From: Panopea generosa
Taxonomy: Eukaryota; Mollusca; Bivalvia; Adapedonta; Hiatellidae
Reading direction: 5' to 3'
Length of the DNA: 64,000 bases
Assembly (NCBI GenBank): GCA_029582155.1
Contig: CM055901.1
Location: 51,403,206 to 51,467,205 of the forward strand
The translations under genes and the position numbers were made by a program. Below, piece by piece: positions 48,936 through 61,260 of this stretch; the first letter of the stretch is position 1, and each line of letters begins with the position of its first letter. A model generated the notes under the pieces. The model saw only the letters and a list, made by a program, of their open reading frames with translations, was not told the DNA's origin and did no database searches.

Positions 48936-49060
48936 ATGGGTCCTCTGTGTCCAAGTGATCCTAGGTGCATTTCAAGATCATCAACACTAAGGTCCTGGGT
49001 TCAAGCCCAGATTGCTTCAAACACTATATGAAAAAGTTTGCCAGTCACAGAGGTTCTACC
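48936..49060 (+). mobile_element. SINE fragment (family D) with tRNA-like head
   Basis: Gtccaagtgatcctaggtgc, then aaggtcctgggttcaagccc (B box) and aaaaagtttgccagtcacag. It is in the opposite orientation to most family D copies here. Confidence 0.65.
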
Positions 49061-50578
49061 CCGACTCATTTCAATATCGGCATCAAATACTGAGGTTTTC
49101 TATTAACAAGTGACTCAGAAGGAAACATTATAAACACTGTATATCCGTATATAGTCATTATATGGCAGTGAGGTCAGTAATGACTATAACAGCTAAAGTG
49201 TAGTTATAACATGCATGTATGACAGACATCCAGAACAATGAAATTTCCTTCCTCAGTTCAAGCGTGTAATGGTTGCAGATGTAGGGCTGGAAAATTTTAC
49301 TCATCCGCTCGCCATGACAAGTAAGATTCAAGATTTAAGGACGAGTAGCTTTAATAAGAAATTTCAAGCTCTGGGATGGGAATGTTGAAATGGTAGTATA
49401 CTATCTTCTCTGACAAGGTCAGAAAGTTTCAAGATGATGTGGAAACCGATACTGTCATATAAGGTCAATACCTTTAATTGTATCTAACTATTTCGACCGT
49501 CATGCCCCCGCCGAAGCCGCAGGTGAAATGCCCATCTCTCCCAACAAAATGTCTGCAATTTTGTTGATACTATAATATTCATACATATAGCAAAGGGCAC
49601 TCTAAGTTCACTAAAATATCAGACATATCATGTTTACCATATTTTTGTAAAATGAAATATCACCTTAAGATTATGTCTATAAGTGAATATTATCGCACAT
49701 TTTTGTGTGAAATTGACACAATTATTCAAACATCTACAGAGTGGGATCTGAAATATAGAACCATCGTCCTTCAAGTAAAGGACAAACTTTCTCTCATAAA
49801 GTGGACCAAGTTTGGCTCCAACTCACGACCACAGTGCAGAACTGTGCACACCTGTTTAATACAGCGGAATGGTATTGCAGCAGACATGTTAGAATGTTTT
49901 AAATACAATATTGAAAAATATGATATTGGACTTGTAAAACACTTCAACTTGCAACAAGTTGCAGACTTAATACATGAAAGGTGCATAATGAATGTAATTA
50001 TGTTAAATAGTTTTACTAATGAAACAATTAATTATTAGATTGATCACTGGTCTGACCAGTCTGACAGGTTGGTTTGATAGGTTAAATGTTAATCACTTAT
50101 ACATGTCTAGCAAGCCACCTTATTCAGTTATCTTCAATTACCTCCAGTCCACATGACTGTGTTATTACCTTTGGGGCAGTCTCCATTCCATACTGAGAGA
50201 AATGTTACATAATTTAGCACCACTTGGTATGTCTCTGTTGCACAACTTACTTAAGTATTGATTGATCAAAAGAAATATTAATTACATGTACCTCAAAGCT
50301 AATTAGAACTCTCCAACACTGCTTTAGGTCCTTAGTTACACAAAATACCATTAGTCCAGACCTGAATTCTGCATTAAATAAATATTACTCATATAGTCTC
50401 AGCAAGTAAAGCATGGATGGACAGCTCTCATTATGTGGATACATGATTTCCAGTCTCGGTAGATAAAAATAATACATTGTCAAATTGCTCCCCAGAGTCA
50501 CCTGCAATGACATATTTATGTAGGTATAAAGTATGGCAGCTCTGTGACTTGTTATTATGCAAGTTAAGATTAATAAAG
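49061..50578. other. Mostly featureless, with a family D SINE remnant at ~49655-49860
   Basis: Accatcgtccttcaagtaaa, ggacaaactttctctcataa and ggctccaactcacgaccaca match family D. The 128-codon plus frame at 49652-50038 starts inside this SINE, so I regard it as incidental. Confidence 0.5.
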
Positions 50579-51056
50579 AATGTCAAGGTCATTTACACTG
50601 ACTTAAAAATTAATATAAAGAATGTCAATATCATTTGATTCGACCTTACAAATTATTATTCTAATTGTCAAAGCCAGTCACATTAACCTAACAAAAAACA
50701 TCATGGTCAATTACATTAACCTAACAATGTCAAGGTCATTTGAACTGACCTTAAACATTATTATTCTAAATGTCAAAGCCAGTCACACTTACCTAACAAA
50801 AAACATCATGGTCAATTACATTAACCTAACAATGTCAAGGTCATTTGAACTGACCTTACACATTATTATTCTAAATGTCAAAGCCAGTCACAATGACCTA
50901 ACAAAAAACATCATGGTCAATTACATTAACCTAACAATGTCAAGGTCATTTAAATTGACCTTACACATTATTATTCTAAATGTCAAAGCCAGTCACACTG
51001 ACCTAACAAAAAACATCATGATCAATTACATTAACCTAACAATGTCAAGGTCATTC
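50579..51056. repeat. Tandem repeat, 105-bp unit, ~4.5 copies
   Basis: Units contain aatgtcaaggtcatttgaac, tgaccttacacattattatt, caaagccagtcacaatgacc and catcatggtcaattacatta. The 35-codon length leaves a 154-codon plus frame (repeat MSRSFELTLHIIILNVKASH) with no coding support. Each unit contains GGTCA, 7 bp, TGACC. Confidence 0.95.
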
Positions 51057-52599
51057 CTACCTGCCATATTTGAAAAAAGAGTATAATTGTGTCTTTTGGT
51101 GTAGTTCTTAAGTGCATGAAGGGAACTCTCATCAATTTTAACAATTGTGTTCTTAATGTCATGTAACACAACCAAGTCTATAAAGTGTCATTTTGAATAA
51201 AAAAAACACAAAACAATTATATATATGCAGCCCCATCACAAAAAATGTAAAAAACTATTTGTAAGAAGCATAAGATGAAGCAATAACTGTGACATCTTCA
51301 CATAGCTTCAACAAGTGTTGTTTGTATCATAACACCAGTTCTGTTTGTTATCCTCTCACCACATCGAGGCATTAGAAAAACGGATCCTGGAGTTCAAAAT
51401 TTCAAAGCGAAACTTCACGCTCTGGTGGTGGTAATGTCAATTATATTAAGCAGTATATCAGGATGTCATACTTCCTGGTAGGCTACAAACAACAATATCT
51501 TACATGTATTACAACTGATGTTTAATGCACGGTGTCCAGATCAATATGCAAGTTTACGGACAGATCTAGAATGGTTTAGGGACTTAAACGATTTGTTATA
51601 CCGAATATATTCAAACAAAACATAAAAGTAACACATTTGTTTTCCTATTTAAGGCATAATACACACTATGGATGTGCTTGCATAGTGAAAACATTACAAA
51701 TTTTGTATATTGGACTAGATGACATCATCCCCAGTATTATATTAGACTGTGCCTGGTCATACAGTACTAAAATATTGCCATTGAACACAAGAATGAAAGC
51801 CAAAATGAGGTATAATAATAATGGTGTTACATTTTTCATTCTACTTTCATGCTGTTGGATATATTAAGACATGGCTTTATTTTTAATTAATTTAGGTAGT
51901 TTGACTAAGTTTATACTAATTAATTTAAGCTTGACTGTGAAGTGAATCTAATTATTAAATTGTTTGAAATAGCAACTTAATCCCTTGAACATTTTTTAAG
52001 TTATGTTTCGGACAAGCATTATAAAATATAATAAAGGGAGAAAATTGAAAAATGGGCAAGGTAGAGCTATAGTCACTGTTCTTCTTCTCAATGTCCTCTA
52101 TCATTGTGTGAAATATGAATTCAGGGTTTCCCCCAGAGTCATAACGCATGTCGCAAACGACATCCCTTCAAAAGATTTGGTTGATTAGCGACATCTCTTA
52201 AGTGGCCAGACATGCTTTCCGAACTGTTGGAACTACGGTTAGATAATCCCATTATACAAGCCCATCAGTAATTAAACAAATGACCCTGTGATCAATTGAC
52301 CTATTTCACAGACTTGTCAATCAAGTGTGCACCGGAGTGTGAACATGAGGCGTGTACAGGTAAGCCAATCAGAACGAGTCATTTGAAGGTTACTCCGCCG
52401 CAATATAGAAAGCAGTGTCCTGTGAAATATCTTGATCCGAGATTGTTTTTCACAAGATATAAAATCAACTACTATACAATCAATTAAACGAAACACTTAA
52501 TAAAGTGTGTCACGACCATTTCTCAGATCAAAACATCTAGAAATAGTTCCCAGTGTATAGTAAGGGCTTTATGCAAGTAAGCAAAACAATGAAATCGTA
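51057..52599. other. No firm feature; one dispersed-repeat scrap
   Basis: The segment 52000-52120 (aaagggagaaaattgaaaaa, caaggtagagctatagtcac, cctctatcattgtgtgaaat) matches 53816-53930 and is an old dispersed repeat. Confidence 0.45.
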
Positions 52600-53330
52600 A
52601 AGGGTTTTCTTAGCACCATATTTTAACAAAGCTTGAATAAAATCCCCACTTAAAATGGTTTATTTTGTACATAAATTGAAGAAAAAATACAAAAAGTTGC
52701 CTACCGGATGTTAACAAATTTGAGAAACCCGGTCTCAAAGTTGGTGCCTTAAAAAGTTTGATCCTAAAAAATCGGTGCATCGGTTAAAGCAGTGCCATAT
52801 ATTAGGGATGTTTAAGACTTAACTATTAATGTTTCCTTTTATAAAATTTATATTTATTTGAAAATACACTGACACCTAATGAAAATTACAGAATTGAACA
52901 TTAAAAATGCAAACTTCTCAATGTATTAACTTTGAAATATGTCCATTTATAAACACTCCTTTATTATATTTTTATGGCAATAATATTCTAATATTGGGAA
53001 GAAACATATATTTGAAATGCACCTTAATGGATAGTTGTATACCCCCGGTTTCTTAGCATCTTATTTCAACAAATAAAATCCCCACTTAAACGGTTTACAT
53101 TTTTAACATAGATTAAAGCATTTTTGTTCATTGGAAATACCTGGATGTGGTGACGGTCAAAATTTGGTAACTGCGGCCCTGTTTATGCAGGATATTTAGG
53201 GGATAGGGAAAAAAAAGAATTTTTAAGGACAATCTATTTGTTTACTTTTATAAAATTGGTATTCATTCGGAAATACACAAATTCTATATGAAAAATATTA
53301 TTGCTTCTATGTTGAATCAAACATTAAAAC
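52600..53330. repeat. Diverged direct duplication, ~440-bp period
   Basis: Cttagcaccatattttaaca, aaaatccccacttaaaatgg (52600-52660) corresponds to cttagcatcttatttcaaca, aaaatccccacttaaacggt (53054-53095). Downstream, ccttttataaaatttatatt near 52840 corresponds to acttttataaaattggtatt near 53245. The copies are well below 80% identical by eye. Confidence 0.6.
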
Positions 53331-53815
53331 ATAAATTGCATCTCAACATTGAATGTTGTCAAAATAGCACACAAAGGATTAAGTATTTGGCTAGATATTA
53401 AAGCTTAAAGGAAAAAGTATCATAATTAACTTGTTATTTTAGCTGCAGTATAGATATTTTGTAATCAAATGTGTTTCAGCAATTTTAAACACATATTTCT
53501 GGGAATGGTATTGTGTTGATGAGAATATCTCTCTGCAATGCAAGAATTTTGAATTTGAATTTTGAATAGAAGTTAAGATAATTGAAAACGAGATATTGCG
53601 AGATTTTGTGTAAATACACAAATATTCACAAAATCTCAATCAGTTGTTTTCCTTCTCTATATAATTCCTTGCTAGTCATCCATTAAAAAAAACTTAAATT
53701 TCTTTGTATTCATTTTATTGCAGAAATATTCTAAATAGAAACACATACTTAAAAATGCCCCAAAATCCCTTATATAGTTTTGGAGTTATGCTTCAGACAA
53801 AAGTGTAAATTTGAT

Positions 53816-55450
53816 AAAGGGAGATAATTAAAAGAGTAAGCAAGGTAGAGTAATGGTTCTTGTACACTGTACTTCCCTTTAATATCCTCTGTTATTGTGT
53901 GAAGATTCAACAAAATTGCTTAATCAGTTTTGTAGTTATGCTCTGGACAAAAGTGTTAGACAGACAAACAGAGACCATTACTGTACCCCTCTTCAGCTTC
54001 GGCAGAGAGATAAAAAGGGACACAATTTAATTAAGTGTTGAAAATCAATCCCATGTAAAGTCAATTTTTTTTTTAATAAATTCATGTACCATTGTAAAAA
54101 AGAATCAAGTAACGTTTATTGGAGATATTGAGCAGATGTTGAATAAAACATAATTTTAGGATAAGTACGGTGTAAAATTCATGTAATACTACACAAGACT
54201 GCAATACAATCCATATAAGGTCAACTGATACTCAACCTTGTGTAGAAATCTGGATAAAATTCAGGTAATCATTGTTCAAGTTCACGAAAGGATGTTGAAT
54301 AAAACGTAACTTCACATTTAAAAGACCGCGGCGTGGTCTAGTGGTAGAGCGTCCGCCTCGCATGTGGAAGGTCGTGGGTTCAATCCCCGGCCGGGTCATG
54401 CCAAAGACTTTAAAAATGATACTAGAAGCTTCCTTGCTTGACGCTCAGCATTTAGAGGAGAGTTCTAGGTCTGGTCAGTCCGGTGTAAGTATAATATGAC
54501 TGGGTGGGGTATCATACCATGTGTCTGTGGTATGATACTCCAGTGTGACAGCGCTTAGAATACTGTCTCAAGTAGACACCGTCGCGATATGACTGAAAAA
54601 TTGTTGAAAGCAACGCTAAACACCATACAACAACAACATCACATTTAAAAAAAAAAAAGGAAGACTCATGTTGATTAGTATGTGCACAGCAGAATACATT
54701 CATATGCAGGACCCAAGTGATAAGCAACTTTGTAAACAAGTGCAATAAAAAATCAAACCATGATTGTTAGAAATAATAAGCTGATGTTGATTAAAGGGAC
54801 AATATCCATGACATAACTAGCTGTGTGAGCCTGACAAACAATCCCATGTAAGGTATTGCGAGAACCAATTAAAATTATTTTACTTCAATAAAGGGGACTT
54901 AACTCATGTAAAGTAATACATGCAGACGTGAATTCCAATATAGTGCAAGGTCTGGTGATAAGTAACCTAGTTTAAAAATTTGAAAAGAAACGGGCATCAA
55001 TTGTTGGAGTTATTGAGGCAATGTTGATTAAAATGCAATATTTAGATTTAAAAAAAAAAGGGCCACAACTCAAGTGAGTTAAAACAGAACAAGCAGAATA
55101 AGAATCACATGCAAGGTTTAGTGATAAGCAACCTTGTGTTTAATTTAACAAGAAATGTCCGTCAGTATTTTACTTAGGCGTTTCGATTTCTGAAACTTTA
55201 AGATGGAAACTCTCTCATAGCATAAGGCACTACTAGGCAACTCGGTTTTGGGGTTGTGCTTTGGAAACGAATTATTTCGTAATTTTGACTATTTGTTTCC
55301 ATGATAACAGAAGAAATACTGAAAATGAAAATTCCCTCATTGCAAAAGACATTTCTGGATCACTATGTTGACATGTGTGCTTGTTTCAAGAAATTATCTT
55401 AAACAGTTTGGAGTTCTGCTCAGGAAACGAATAATTTTTTAAAATGTTTT
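53816..55450. repeat. Old dispersed repeat with diverged ~160-240 bp internal units
   Basis: It begins gataaagggagataattaaa and includes ttatgctctggacaaaagtg, gacagacaaacagagaccat and ccctcttcagcttcggcaga, typical of a common bivalve repeat. Diverged units marked by gatgttgaataaaacataat recur near 54134, 54292, 54783 and 55022. Each is followed by aaccttgtgt-type motifs. A SINE has inserted at 54324. Confidence 0.55.
54324..54638 (+). mobile_element. tRNA-derived SINE (family A), full length, 12-bp TSD
   Basis: The head has A box tggtctagtggtagagcg, an anticodon arm tccgc-ctcgcat-gtgga (Ala-like CGC position) and B box gggttcaatcc. The body includes gtgactgggtggggtatcat-type sequence, then gactgaaaaattgttgaaag and a caccatacaacaacaac tail. 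Perfect direct repeats tcacatttaaaa at 54312-54323 and 54639-54650 flank it. This is the reference copy for the family in the window. The Ala origin is my reading of the arm. Confidence 0.95.
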
Positions 55451-56388
55451 TGAGTTGTGCTCCAGAAATGCATATATATCAGACAAAGGGCCAGTGCTTA
55501 ATTTGATATCCCTTGCAAAGTTCGAGTTGCAGGGGACTAAAAGGAAGTTCTTGTCACAAGAAGTAATGTGTAGCAATGGTAACATTTGCGCAAGTTACAA
55601 AGTGAATGTAACACAATATTATGAGATTGTAACACTGATGAACAGGGTATCACAGAAACTTATCTACTCATAGAACAGTTGAGTAAAATATGACAACACA
55701 ACACAACAACACAAACAGCACAACATAACCCCGCTAAATAGTTACACAAAACGAGGAAAAGAATTTGTACATTAAAAATTTGTACATGCATATACATGAA
55801 GTGTCTACAATGCAGACATTCTATATTTATTTATGTTAAATTAAATGAATGAAAAAAAAAAAAAAACTTATAAAATAAATACTTTAAAATTATCACAACA
55901 GTGAATAATTATATTCAGTGAAATATATAAAATAATCTTACACACTTGATCCCGGACACTGGCAAAAAAACTGGCATACCAATCCATAGTGAAAGGTTAC
56001 ACGGACAGAAATTACACAGGAACGGAACACAACAAACCATGCTGAACAATGCTCTTGCTAATTTTCACTTGTATGGTAACACGATACACAAAGCTTTTTT
56101 TCTGATCTCTGTTCTATTTAGTTACGCTATACCCTTCTTATTATACTTGGCCTATTGTTTTTAACCATGAACTTGGCATGTACTGCTACATAAATTAATT
56201 AAATATAACTGTGGGCATTGTAGACCAGTATTTCTCTATAGAAACATGACTGGCAAATTTATTTTTTAGTACTTAGTTACCTCCCTTTTCCTATCTTGCA
56301 GAATGGTTATAAAGGAGCTTGGCAAAAATGAAATATGCTTTCCCATAATGCAATACTAATGTCTATGGGGAATGTTGAGAGAAAGTTT
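55451..56388. other. No recognised feature
   Basis: An acaacacaacacaacaacac patch lies at about 55692 and an A17-18 run at about 55853. Small open frames lack support. Confidence 0.4.
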
Positions 56389-56401
56389 GTAAGATTATGC
56401 T

Positions 56402-56726
56402 GTTGTTGTTGTATGGTGTTTAGTGTCGCTTTCAACAATTTTTCAGTCATATCACGATGGCGTCTTATTGAAGCAGTATTCTGAGCGCTGTCACACTGGA
56501 ATATCATGCCACAGACACATGGTATATTATACTGACACCGAGATGACAAGATCTAGAACTCTCCTCATTATGCTGAGCGTCAAGCGGGGAAGCTTCTAGT
56601 AGAATTTTTAAAGTCTTTGGTATGACCCTGCCGGGGACCAAACCCACTTCCTTCTGCATGCAAGGCTGATGCACATCTTTCCGTATGCAAAGTGGACACT
56701 CGTCCACTAGACCACCGCTGTGGTCT
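56402..56726 (-). mobile_element. tRNA-derived SINE (family A) with 13-bp TSD
   Basis: A reversed copy with direct repeats gtaaga[t/a]tatgct at 56389-56401 and 56727-56739 (one mismatch). Part of the anticodon-arm region is duplicated (cttctgcatgcaaggctgat, then tttccgtatgcaaagtggac) and the ccacccagtcac block is missing. It is probably older than the copies at 40504 and 54324. Confidence 0.9.
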
Positions 56727-56739
56727 GTAAGAATATGCT

Positions 56740-57183
56740 TTTACTGAATTATCTTTTTTTCTTACTTTGAATAAAACAATATTCTTGCATCGAAGAGGCC
56801 TGCCTATATCATTGATATTTTTGTTTATCACCCGCCATAAAGCCACTCATTGGCCATTTTCAGGTTATGCTAAAACACTGACGAATAAAACAGAAAATTA
56901 CCGCTTATACAGGTTTAACTGTATATACTTTTTTGTTTGTTTTGTTAAAGGAATTAATACATCAAAACTTTTCAGTTTAAATCTTAAAAACAATAATAAT
57001 GGGAAAAATTTAATTATAGGCAGATTACCACATAAATAGAAAATTGTATTGTCTGTCAACACTCTGTCGGACATATAAATTATGACCTTTGGCTTAAAAG
57101 TAACTGTATGATTTTTATTACAGATTTAGAGTAAGAACTGAATTATAATCTCAAAAAGAATCCAATTACAATCTTTTAAATTA
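56740..57183. other. No recognised feature
   Basis: A 90-codon plus frame (56767-57039) shows no family resemblance or splice support. Confidence 0.4.
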
Positions 57184-57384
57184 GGTACCAAAAGCTTCCT
57201 CGCTTTGCGCTCAGCATTAAAGGATGGTTCTAGGTCTGGTATAATGTGACTGGGTGGGGTTATCCTATCATGTGTCTGTGGCATGACACTCCAGTGTTAC
57301 ATTTCTCAGAATACAGTGTGTAGCATTCACCATTGCTATATAACAGAAAAATTGTTGAAATCGATGCTTAACAAAAACAACAAC
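57184..57384 (+). mobile_element. 5'-truncated SINE (family A)
   Basis: It starts in the body (ggtaccaaaagcttcctcgc, gggttatcctatcatgtgtc) and ends with agaaaaattgttgaaatcga and an aacaaaaacaacaac tail. The tRNA-like head is absent. Confidence 0.8.
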
Positions 57385-57821
57385 ATTTTACTTGACAAGT
57401 GTAAACAATGTAACCCAGCTTAGAGTTACAAGATCTACATCATTCCTTAATGATAATTACGAAATTGTCATAGCAAGGTTGGAAGATTCTATCACAGAAA
57501 ATCAGGAAGTTGGGTTAAAACAGACTGGAGACTTTGATGTTAGATGGTGGACATAATAAACCAGCACATCTGGTGAACAGTGATAACATATCTAGAGAAA
57601 ATAGAACTTGCATACTCCCCAGAGAGAAGGAAAAATCAATGTCAACATAATAATGATGGTGATAATAGCACAGAATTGAGGCCTAATTGCTCATAAACAA
57701 TAATGTTATTAAGATATCCACAATTAACTGCAACCATGCCTTTCACAGACTCCAATAGATGGTTTTTGATGGCTTAGATATCCAATAATTGGAATTGCTC
57801 GATGGGACTTGTCACTGCAGA
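57385..57821. other. No recognised feature
   Basis: Unique sequence leading into the next array. Confidence 0.4.
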
Positions 57822-60140
57822 AAATGCACTTTTATTGCAACTACACAAATGGATGGTCTTTATGTTTGAGATAACCAGTCAATCAATGTACACAATGCTT
57901 TATCGCCACTACACAAATGGTGTTTTTAATGTTTGGAATAACCAGTCAATCAATGTACAGTATGAACTATTGCTACTTCACAGACAAATAGTTTTTATGT
58001 CCTTCAATGCACAGTATGAACTATTGCTACTTCACAGATGAATAGGCTTTATGTCCTTCAATGCACAGTATGAACTATTGCTACTTCACAGACAAATAGT
58101 CTTTATGTCCTTCAATGCACAGTATGAACTATTGCTACTTCACAGACAAATAGTCTTTATGTCCTTCAATGCACAGTATGAACTATTGCTACTTCACAGA
58201 CAAATAGTCTTTATGTCCTTCAATGTACAGTATGAACTATTGCTACTTCACATATGAATAGTCTTTATGTCCTTCAATGCATAGTATGAACTATTGCTAT
58301 TTCACAGACAAATAGTCTTTATGTCCTTCAATGCACAGTATGAACTATTGCTACTTCACAGATGAATAGGCTTTATGTTTGATATAACCAATCAATCATT
58401 GTACAGTATGCATTACTGCCACTTGACAGATGAATAGACAGATGAGTAGCAGTTATGCAAACTGTACATTGATTGATTGGTTATCTCAGATAAAGTCTGA
58501 GATAACCATTCAGTCAATGCACAGTTTGCATAACTGCTACTTCACAGATGAATAGACTTTATATTTGAGATAACCAATCATTGTACAGTATTCATTATTG
58601 CTACTTCAAAGATGAATAGACTTTATGTTTGAGATAACCAATCAATCATTGTTCAGTATGCATTATTGCTACTTCACAGATGAATAGGCTTTATGTTTGA
58701 GAAAACCAATCAATCATTGTACAGTATGCATTATTGCTACTTCACAGATGAATAGACTTTATGTTTGAGCTAACCAATCATTGTACAGTATGCATTATTG
58801 CTACTTCACAGATGAATAGACTTTATGTCTGAGATAACCAATCAATCATTGTACAGTATGCATTATTGCTACTTCACAGATGAATAGACTTTATGTTTGA
58901 GATAACCAATCATTGTACAGTATGCATTATTGCTACTTCACAGATGAATAGACTTTATATTTGAGATAACCAATCAATCATTGTTCAGTATGCATTATTG
59001 CTACTTCACAGATGAATAGACTTTATGTTTGAGATACCCAATCAATCATTGTACAGTATGCATTATTGCTACTTCACAGATGAATAGACTTTATGTTTGA
59101 GATAACCAATCAATCATTGTACAGTATGCATTATTGCTACTTCAAAGATGAATAAGCTTTATGATTGAGATAACCAATCAATCATTGTACAGTATGCATT
59201 ATTGCTACTTCACAGATGAATAGACTTTATGTTTGAGATAACCAATTATTGTACAGTATGCATTATTGCTACTTCAAAGATAAATAGACTTTATGTTTGA
59301 GATAACCAATCAATCATTGTTCAGTATGCATTATTGCTACTTCACAGATGAATAGGCTTTATGTTTGAGATAACCAATCAATCATTGTACAGTATGCATT
59401 ATTGCTACTTCACAGATGAATAGACTTTATGTTTGAGATAACCAATCATTGTACAGTATGCATTATTGCTACTTCACAGATGAATAGACTTTATATTTGA
59501 GATAACCAATCAATCATTGTTCAGTATGCATTATTGCTACTTCACAGATGAATAGACTTTATGTTTGAGATAATCAATCAATCATTGTACCGTATGCATT
59601 ACTGCTACTTGACAGATGAATAAACTTTATGTTTGAGATAACCAATCAATCAATGTACAGTATGCATTGCTGCTTCTTGACAGATGAATGGACTTTATGT
59701 TTGAAATAACCAATCAATCAATGTACAGTATGCATTGCTGCTACTTCAAAGATGAACAGACTTTATGACTGAGATAACCATTCAAACAATGTACAGTATG
59801 CACTATTGCTACTTCACAGACGAATAGGTTTTGTGATTGAGATAACCAATCAATCATTGAACAGTATGCATTATTGCTACTTCACAGATGAATAGACTTT
59901 ATGTTGAGATAACCAATCAATCATTGTACAGTATGCATTATTGCTACTTCACAGATGAATAGACTTTATGTTTGAGATAACCAATCAATCAATGTACAGT
60001 ATGCATTATTGCTACTTCACAGATGAATAGACTTTATGTTTGAGATAACCAATCAATCATTGTACAGTATGCATTATTGCTACTTCACAGATGAATAGGC
60101 TTTATGTTTGAGATAACCATTTAAACAATGTACAGTATGC
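57822..60140. repeat. 2.3-kb minisatellite, 68-bp unit with 54-bp and 64-bp derivatives
   Basis: The main unit reads tatgcattattgctacttca, cagatgaatagactttatgt, ttgagataaccaatcaatca, ttgtacag (68 bp). A 64-bp form lacks one aatc step. A 54-bp form with ccttcaatgcacag replacing the gagataacc part fills about 57960-58375, in about eight near-identical copies (YELLLLHRQIVFMSFNAQ in one frame). 68-bp units lie on both sides, so the 54-bp block arose and expanded inside the array. Confidence 0.96.
58446..58540. repeat. 95-bp palindrome within the array (unit inversion)
   Basis: A left arm 58446-58490 (gtagcagttatgcaaactgt, then acattgattgattggttatc) mirrors the right arm 58496-58540 around taaag. 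The arms are 45 bp with a few mismatches. The left arm is an array unit in reverse orientation. Confidence 0.93.
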
Positions 60141-60257
60141 TTGAAAAACTATCATTTTATTCCTGTATTGGTATTATTTTTACTTCTCTGTTCATGTCAA
60201 TATCATTTCTACACAATGGAGACTCCTAGATCATACTAGTATGTCTGATAAGAGTAT

Positions 60258-61224
60258 AAAAGGTTTGGCTCAGTCAGTCAATTCATATTAAATGCCCCTT
60301 CTAAATGACAATTATGGTATTAATGGTTTGGCTCAGTCAGTCAATTCTTATGCAATGCCCCTTCTAAACAACAATTATGGTATTAATGGTTTGGCACAGT
60401 CAGTTAATTCTTATGAAAAGCCCCTTCTAAATGACAATTATGGTATTAATGGTTTGGCTCAGTCAGCCAATTCTTATGCAATGCCCCTTCTTAACAACAA
60501 TTATGGTATTAATGGTTTGGCTCAGTCAGTTAATTCTCATGAAAAGCCCCTTCTAAAGGACAATTATAGTATTAATGGTTTGGCACAGTAAGTAAATTCT
60601 TATGATATGTCCCTTTTAAATGATAATTATGATATGACATTTTCTTATGAAATGCCCCTTCTAAATGACAATTACGGTATTAATGGTTTGGCACAGTAAG
60701 TAAATTCTTATGAAATGCCCCTTCTAAATGACAATTATGATTTGACATTTTCTTATGAAATGCCCCTTCTAAATGACAATTATGGTATTAATGGTTTGGC
60801 TAAGTCAGGAAATTCTTATGAAATGCCCCTTCTAAATGACAATTATGGTATTAATGGTTTGGCTCAGTAAGAAAATTCTGATGAAATGCCCCTTCTAAAT
60901 GACAATTATGATTTGACATTTTCTTATGAAATGCCCCTTCTAAATGACAAAAATGGAATTAATGGTTTTGCTCAGTCAGTCAATTATTATGAAACACCCC
61001 TTCTAAATGACAATTATGGTATAAGTGGTTTGGCTCAGTCAGATAATGTTTATGAAATGCCCCTTCAAAACGACAATTATGGTGTCAATGGTTTGACTCA
61101 GTCAGGAAATTCTTATGAAATGTCCCTTCTAAATGGCAATTATGATATGACATTTTCTTATGAAATGCCCCTTTTAAATGACAGTTATGGTATTAATGGT
61201 TTGTCACAGTAAGTTAATTCTTAT
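60258..61224. repeat. Minisatellite, 63-bp unit with 45-bp in-frame derivative
   Basis: About 15 units of aattcttatgaaatgcccct, tctaaatgacaattatggta and ttaatggtttggctcagtca run here. One plus frame reads NSYEMPLLNDNYGINGLAQS (21 codons). The 45-bp form (YDLTFSYEMPLLNDN) keeps the frame. Several units change cagtca to cagtaa and so end the frame. Third-base changes such as ggctcag/ggcacag are common. There is no flanking exon or initiation evidence, so a non-coding minisatellite is the safer reading. Confidence 0.95.
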
Positions 61225-61260
61225 GAATGAATGAATGAATGAATGAATGAATGAATGAAT
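61225..61260. repeat. (GAAT)9 microsatellite
   Basis: Nine perfect gaat repeats lie at the end of the 63-bp array. They form the usual variable tail of the following dispersed element. Confidence 0.95.

Noticed and set aside
49652-50038. 128-codon plus-strand frame
   Set aside because: It begins inside a family D SINE remnant and continues into AT-rich DNA with no protein-family features.
54324-54400. tRNA gene call (good A and B boxes)
   Set aside because: The tRNA-like sequence is the head of a SINE with body, tail and target duplication. The acceptor stem does not close as in a functional tRNA.
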